Shown here: one piece after another, positions 63,191 through 64,000 of the stretch
Numbering within the stretch: position 1 is the first letter of the stretch
How the letters are laid out: each line of letters opens with the position of its first letter
NCBI GenBank assembly: GCA_903820745.1
Contig: CAIJIT010000284.1
Location: forward strand, 28,133-92,132
DNA from: an uncultured Burkholderiales bacterium
Lineage (GTDB): Bacteria; Pseudomonadota; Gammaproteobacteria; Burkholderiales; Burkholderiaceae_C
Length of the DNA: 64,000 nt
Direction: 5' to 3'
The notes under the pieces: model-generated
What the model was told of the DNA's origin: nothing
Seen by the model: the letters and a program-made list of their open reading frames with translations, nothing else
Database searches by the model: none
Position numbers and translations under genes: made by a program

Positions 63191-63517
63191 CTTGGGCGGC
63201 TTGCTGTGCAGCACCTTGCCTTTTCGCCCGTCCCCTGACGGCGCCGCACCCGGCACTTCTAGCGCGCACAGACCAAGAAAAGCCGCGAATCGACCACAGT
63301 GACTTCGGCCGGGCTCAGTCGCTTGCGCGGACCCGCTAGGCGACCATGCAGTTCGCAATCATTGCGGGCGCTTGCTGAGGGTCCAGAGCGCTCACGCCGC
63401 AAGAACTCGCCAAAGGGCACCAACGATCAGTCGCCCATCTCGAAAGTCGATATTGCTCCGAATGTCAATCAATAAAAATGCTTTAATTTATCTAAAACTA
63501 GTGAAAACACTTCCTGA
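63191..63517. other. Non-coding stretch between tRNA-Phe and the IS element
   Basis: About 330 bp in which I see no supportable gene. The first two thirds have host-like composition. The last 50 bp (from about 63468) are AT-rich and probably mark the boundary region of the insertion sequence; I could not define its terminal repeat with the other end outside the window. Confidence 0.5.
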
Positions 63518-64000
63518 TTAGAAAGGTGCCTCAGTATGGTGTCTGACCTTGTGTTGGGTGAACGGAGCGCACTTTGCGACGTCAACGATCAGTTCCGTTA
63601 CCAATTTACGCAAATCGAACCGTCGATTGAAGCGGTAGGCGAATGCAGCCAAGTAATGGGCGGCGTATTTGCGGTACTTCAATGCGTGATAAGCCCCGGC
63701 TAATGTGGTTTTCAGATTGCCAAGAGCCGTATTGACCCATTGAAATTGCGGCAGGTCTCGCGGCTTGCGCGCACCAACGACCACTGGAGAGTGGATGCAG
63801 TCAGCGGCGGTCACGGCGGCAAAGCAACCCAATCCATCGCTGATGACCGCGCAGTCGGGAGACAAGGATGCTTTCGCCCACTTGCCAATGGCGTCAGCGG
63901 TGAAGCCCCTCACCATGCTGAGCTTCAGAAATCGGGGTCGACCTCTGTCATCCAGAGAAACGGCCGCGACGAACGGCACCTTGTTCTCCGATCCACGACC
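63518..64000 (-). mobile_element. IS1595-family transposase, C-terminal part (continues past window)
   Basis: The minus-strand frame runs off the right edge and ends at 63518. The 160 or so visible residues show the DDE core seen in ISXO2/IS1595 transposases: GRGSENKVPFVAAVS, ISDGLGCF (second Asp), FQWVNTALGNLKTTLAGAYHAL (Asn where many members have His) and YLAAFAYRFNRRFDL. Upstream parts, including any zinc-finger N-terminus and the other terminal repeat, lie outside. Activity cannot be judged. Confidence 0.82.

Noticed and set aside
62947..63358. Minus-strand open frames across tRNA-Phe
   Set aside because: They read through a clear tRNA and its terminator and show no protein family.

Overview
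The window is high-GC chromosomal DNA of a betaproteobacterium, most likely a member of the Burkholderiales. The basis is gene order: dnaN<-dnaA facing rpmH->rnpA->yidD->yidC->mnmE, DUF4390-ntrY-response regulator, kdsD-kdsC-lptC, and a yhdP/nitrilase pair divergent from glnE. I could not fix a genus from sequence alone. No phage, CRISPR array or rRNA operon is visible.

Layout. 1-7.4 kb is the replication-origin neighbourhood: dnaN lacking its last codons, dnaA, a dnaA-rpmH gap with one consensus DnaA box, then ribosomal protein L34, RNase P protein, YidD, YidC and MnmE. A cluster of three near-consensus DnaA boxes lies inside rnpA. 7.4-13.6 kb holds a DUF2805 protein, a DTW-domain tRNA modification enzyme, a membrane protein with an internal duplication, a SWIM/SNF2 ATPase and an M17 aminopeptidase. 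13.6-19.9 kb holds a GMC oxidoreductase, MarC, a BtuF-like protein, a glycine-rich RRM protein, and kdsD-kdsC-lptC for Kdo/LPS assembly. 19.9-31.3 kb holds glutamate dehydrogenase, a nitrilase-family amidase, YhdP, glnE, a rhombosortase, an EamA transporter and a GST.

32.3-39.0 kb is the outlier. It is a tightly packed, visibly more AT-rich operon of seven genes on the minus strand: periplasmic binding protein, PsuG-like C-glycosidase, HSL-type esterase, NadC-like phosphoribosyltransferase, PyrF-like decarboxylase, HisI-like cyclohydrolase and aldehyde dehydrogenase. Four of these belong to families that normally serve separate nucleotide pathways (pseudouridine, NAD, pyrimidine, histidine), and several have changes at substrate-binding positions. 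I infer an uncharacterised pathway that passes through a phosphoribosylated heterocycle, probably catabolic. An AT-rich leader of about 600 bp with hairpins lies upstream, next to a possible fragment of a broken host gene.

39.6-63 kb returns to core genes: a UbiH-like monooxygenase, an aldo/keto reductase, a hemerythrin-like protein, transketolase, GAPDH, a secreted subtilase ending in a GlyGly-CTERM sorting tail (a likely client of the rhombosortase at 29 kb), the SET-birA-SPOR cluster, topoisomerase III, an AEC transporter, proA-queC-lemA, folE with a BLUF photoreceptor, rsmB, and DUF4390-ntrY-ntrX-like. The window ends with tRNA-Phe(GAA) and the 3' part of an IS1595-family transposase.

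Many genes overlap by 1-4 bases (yidD/yidC, kdsD/kdsC/lptC, rrtA/EamA, SET/birA, proA/queC/lemA, DUF4390/ntrY), which indicates translational coupling. Several probable starts are GTG or TTG.
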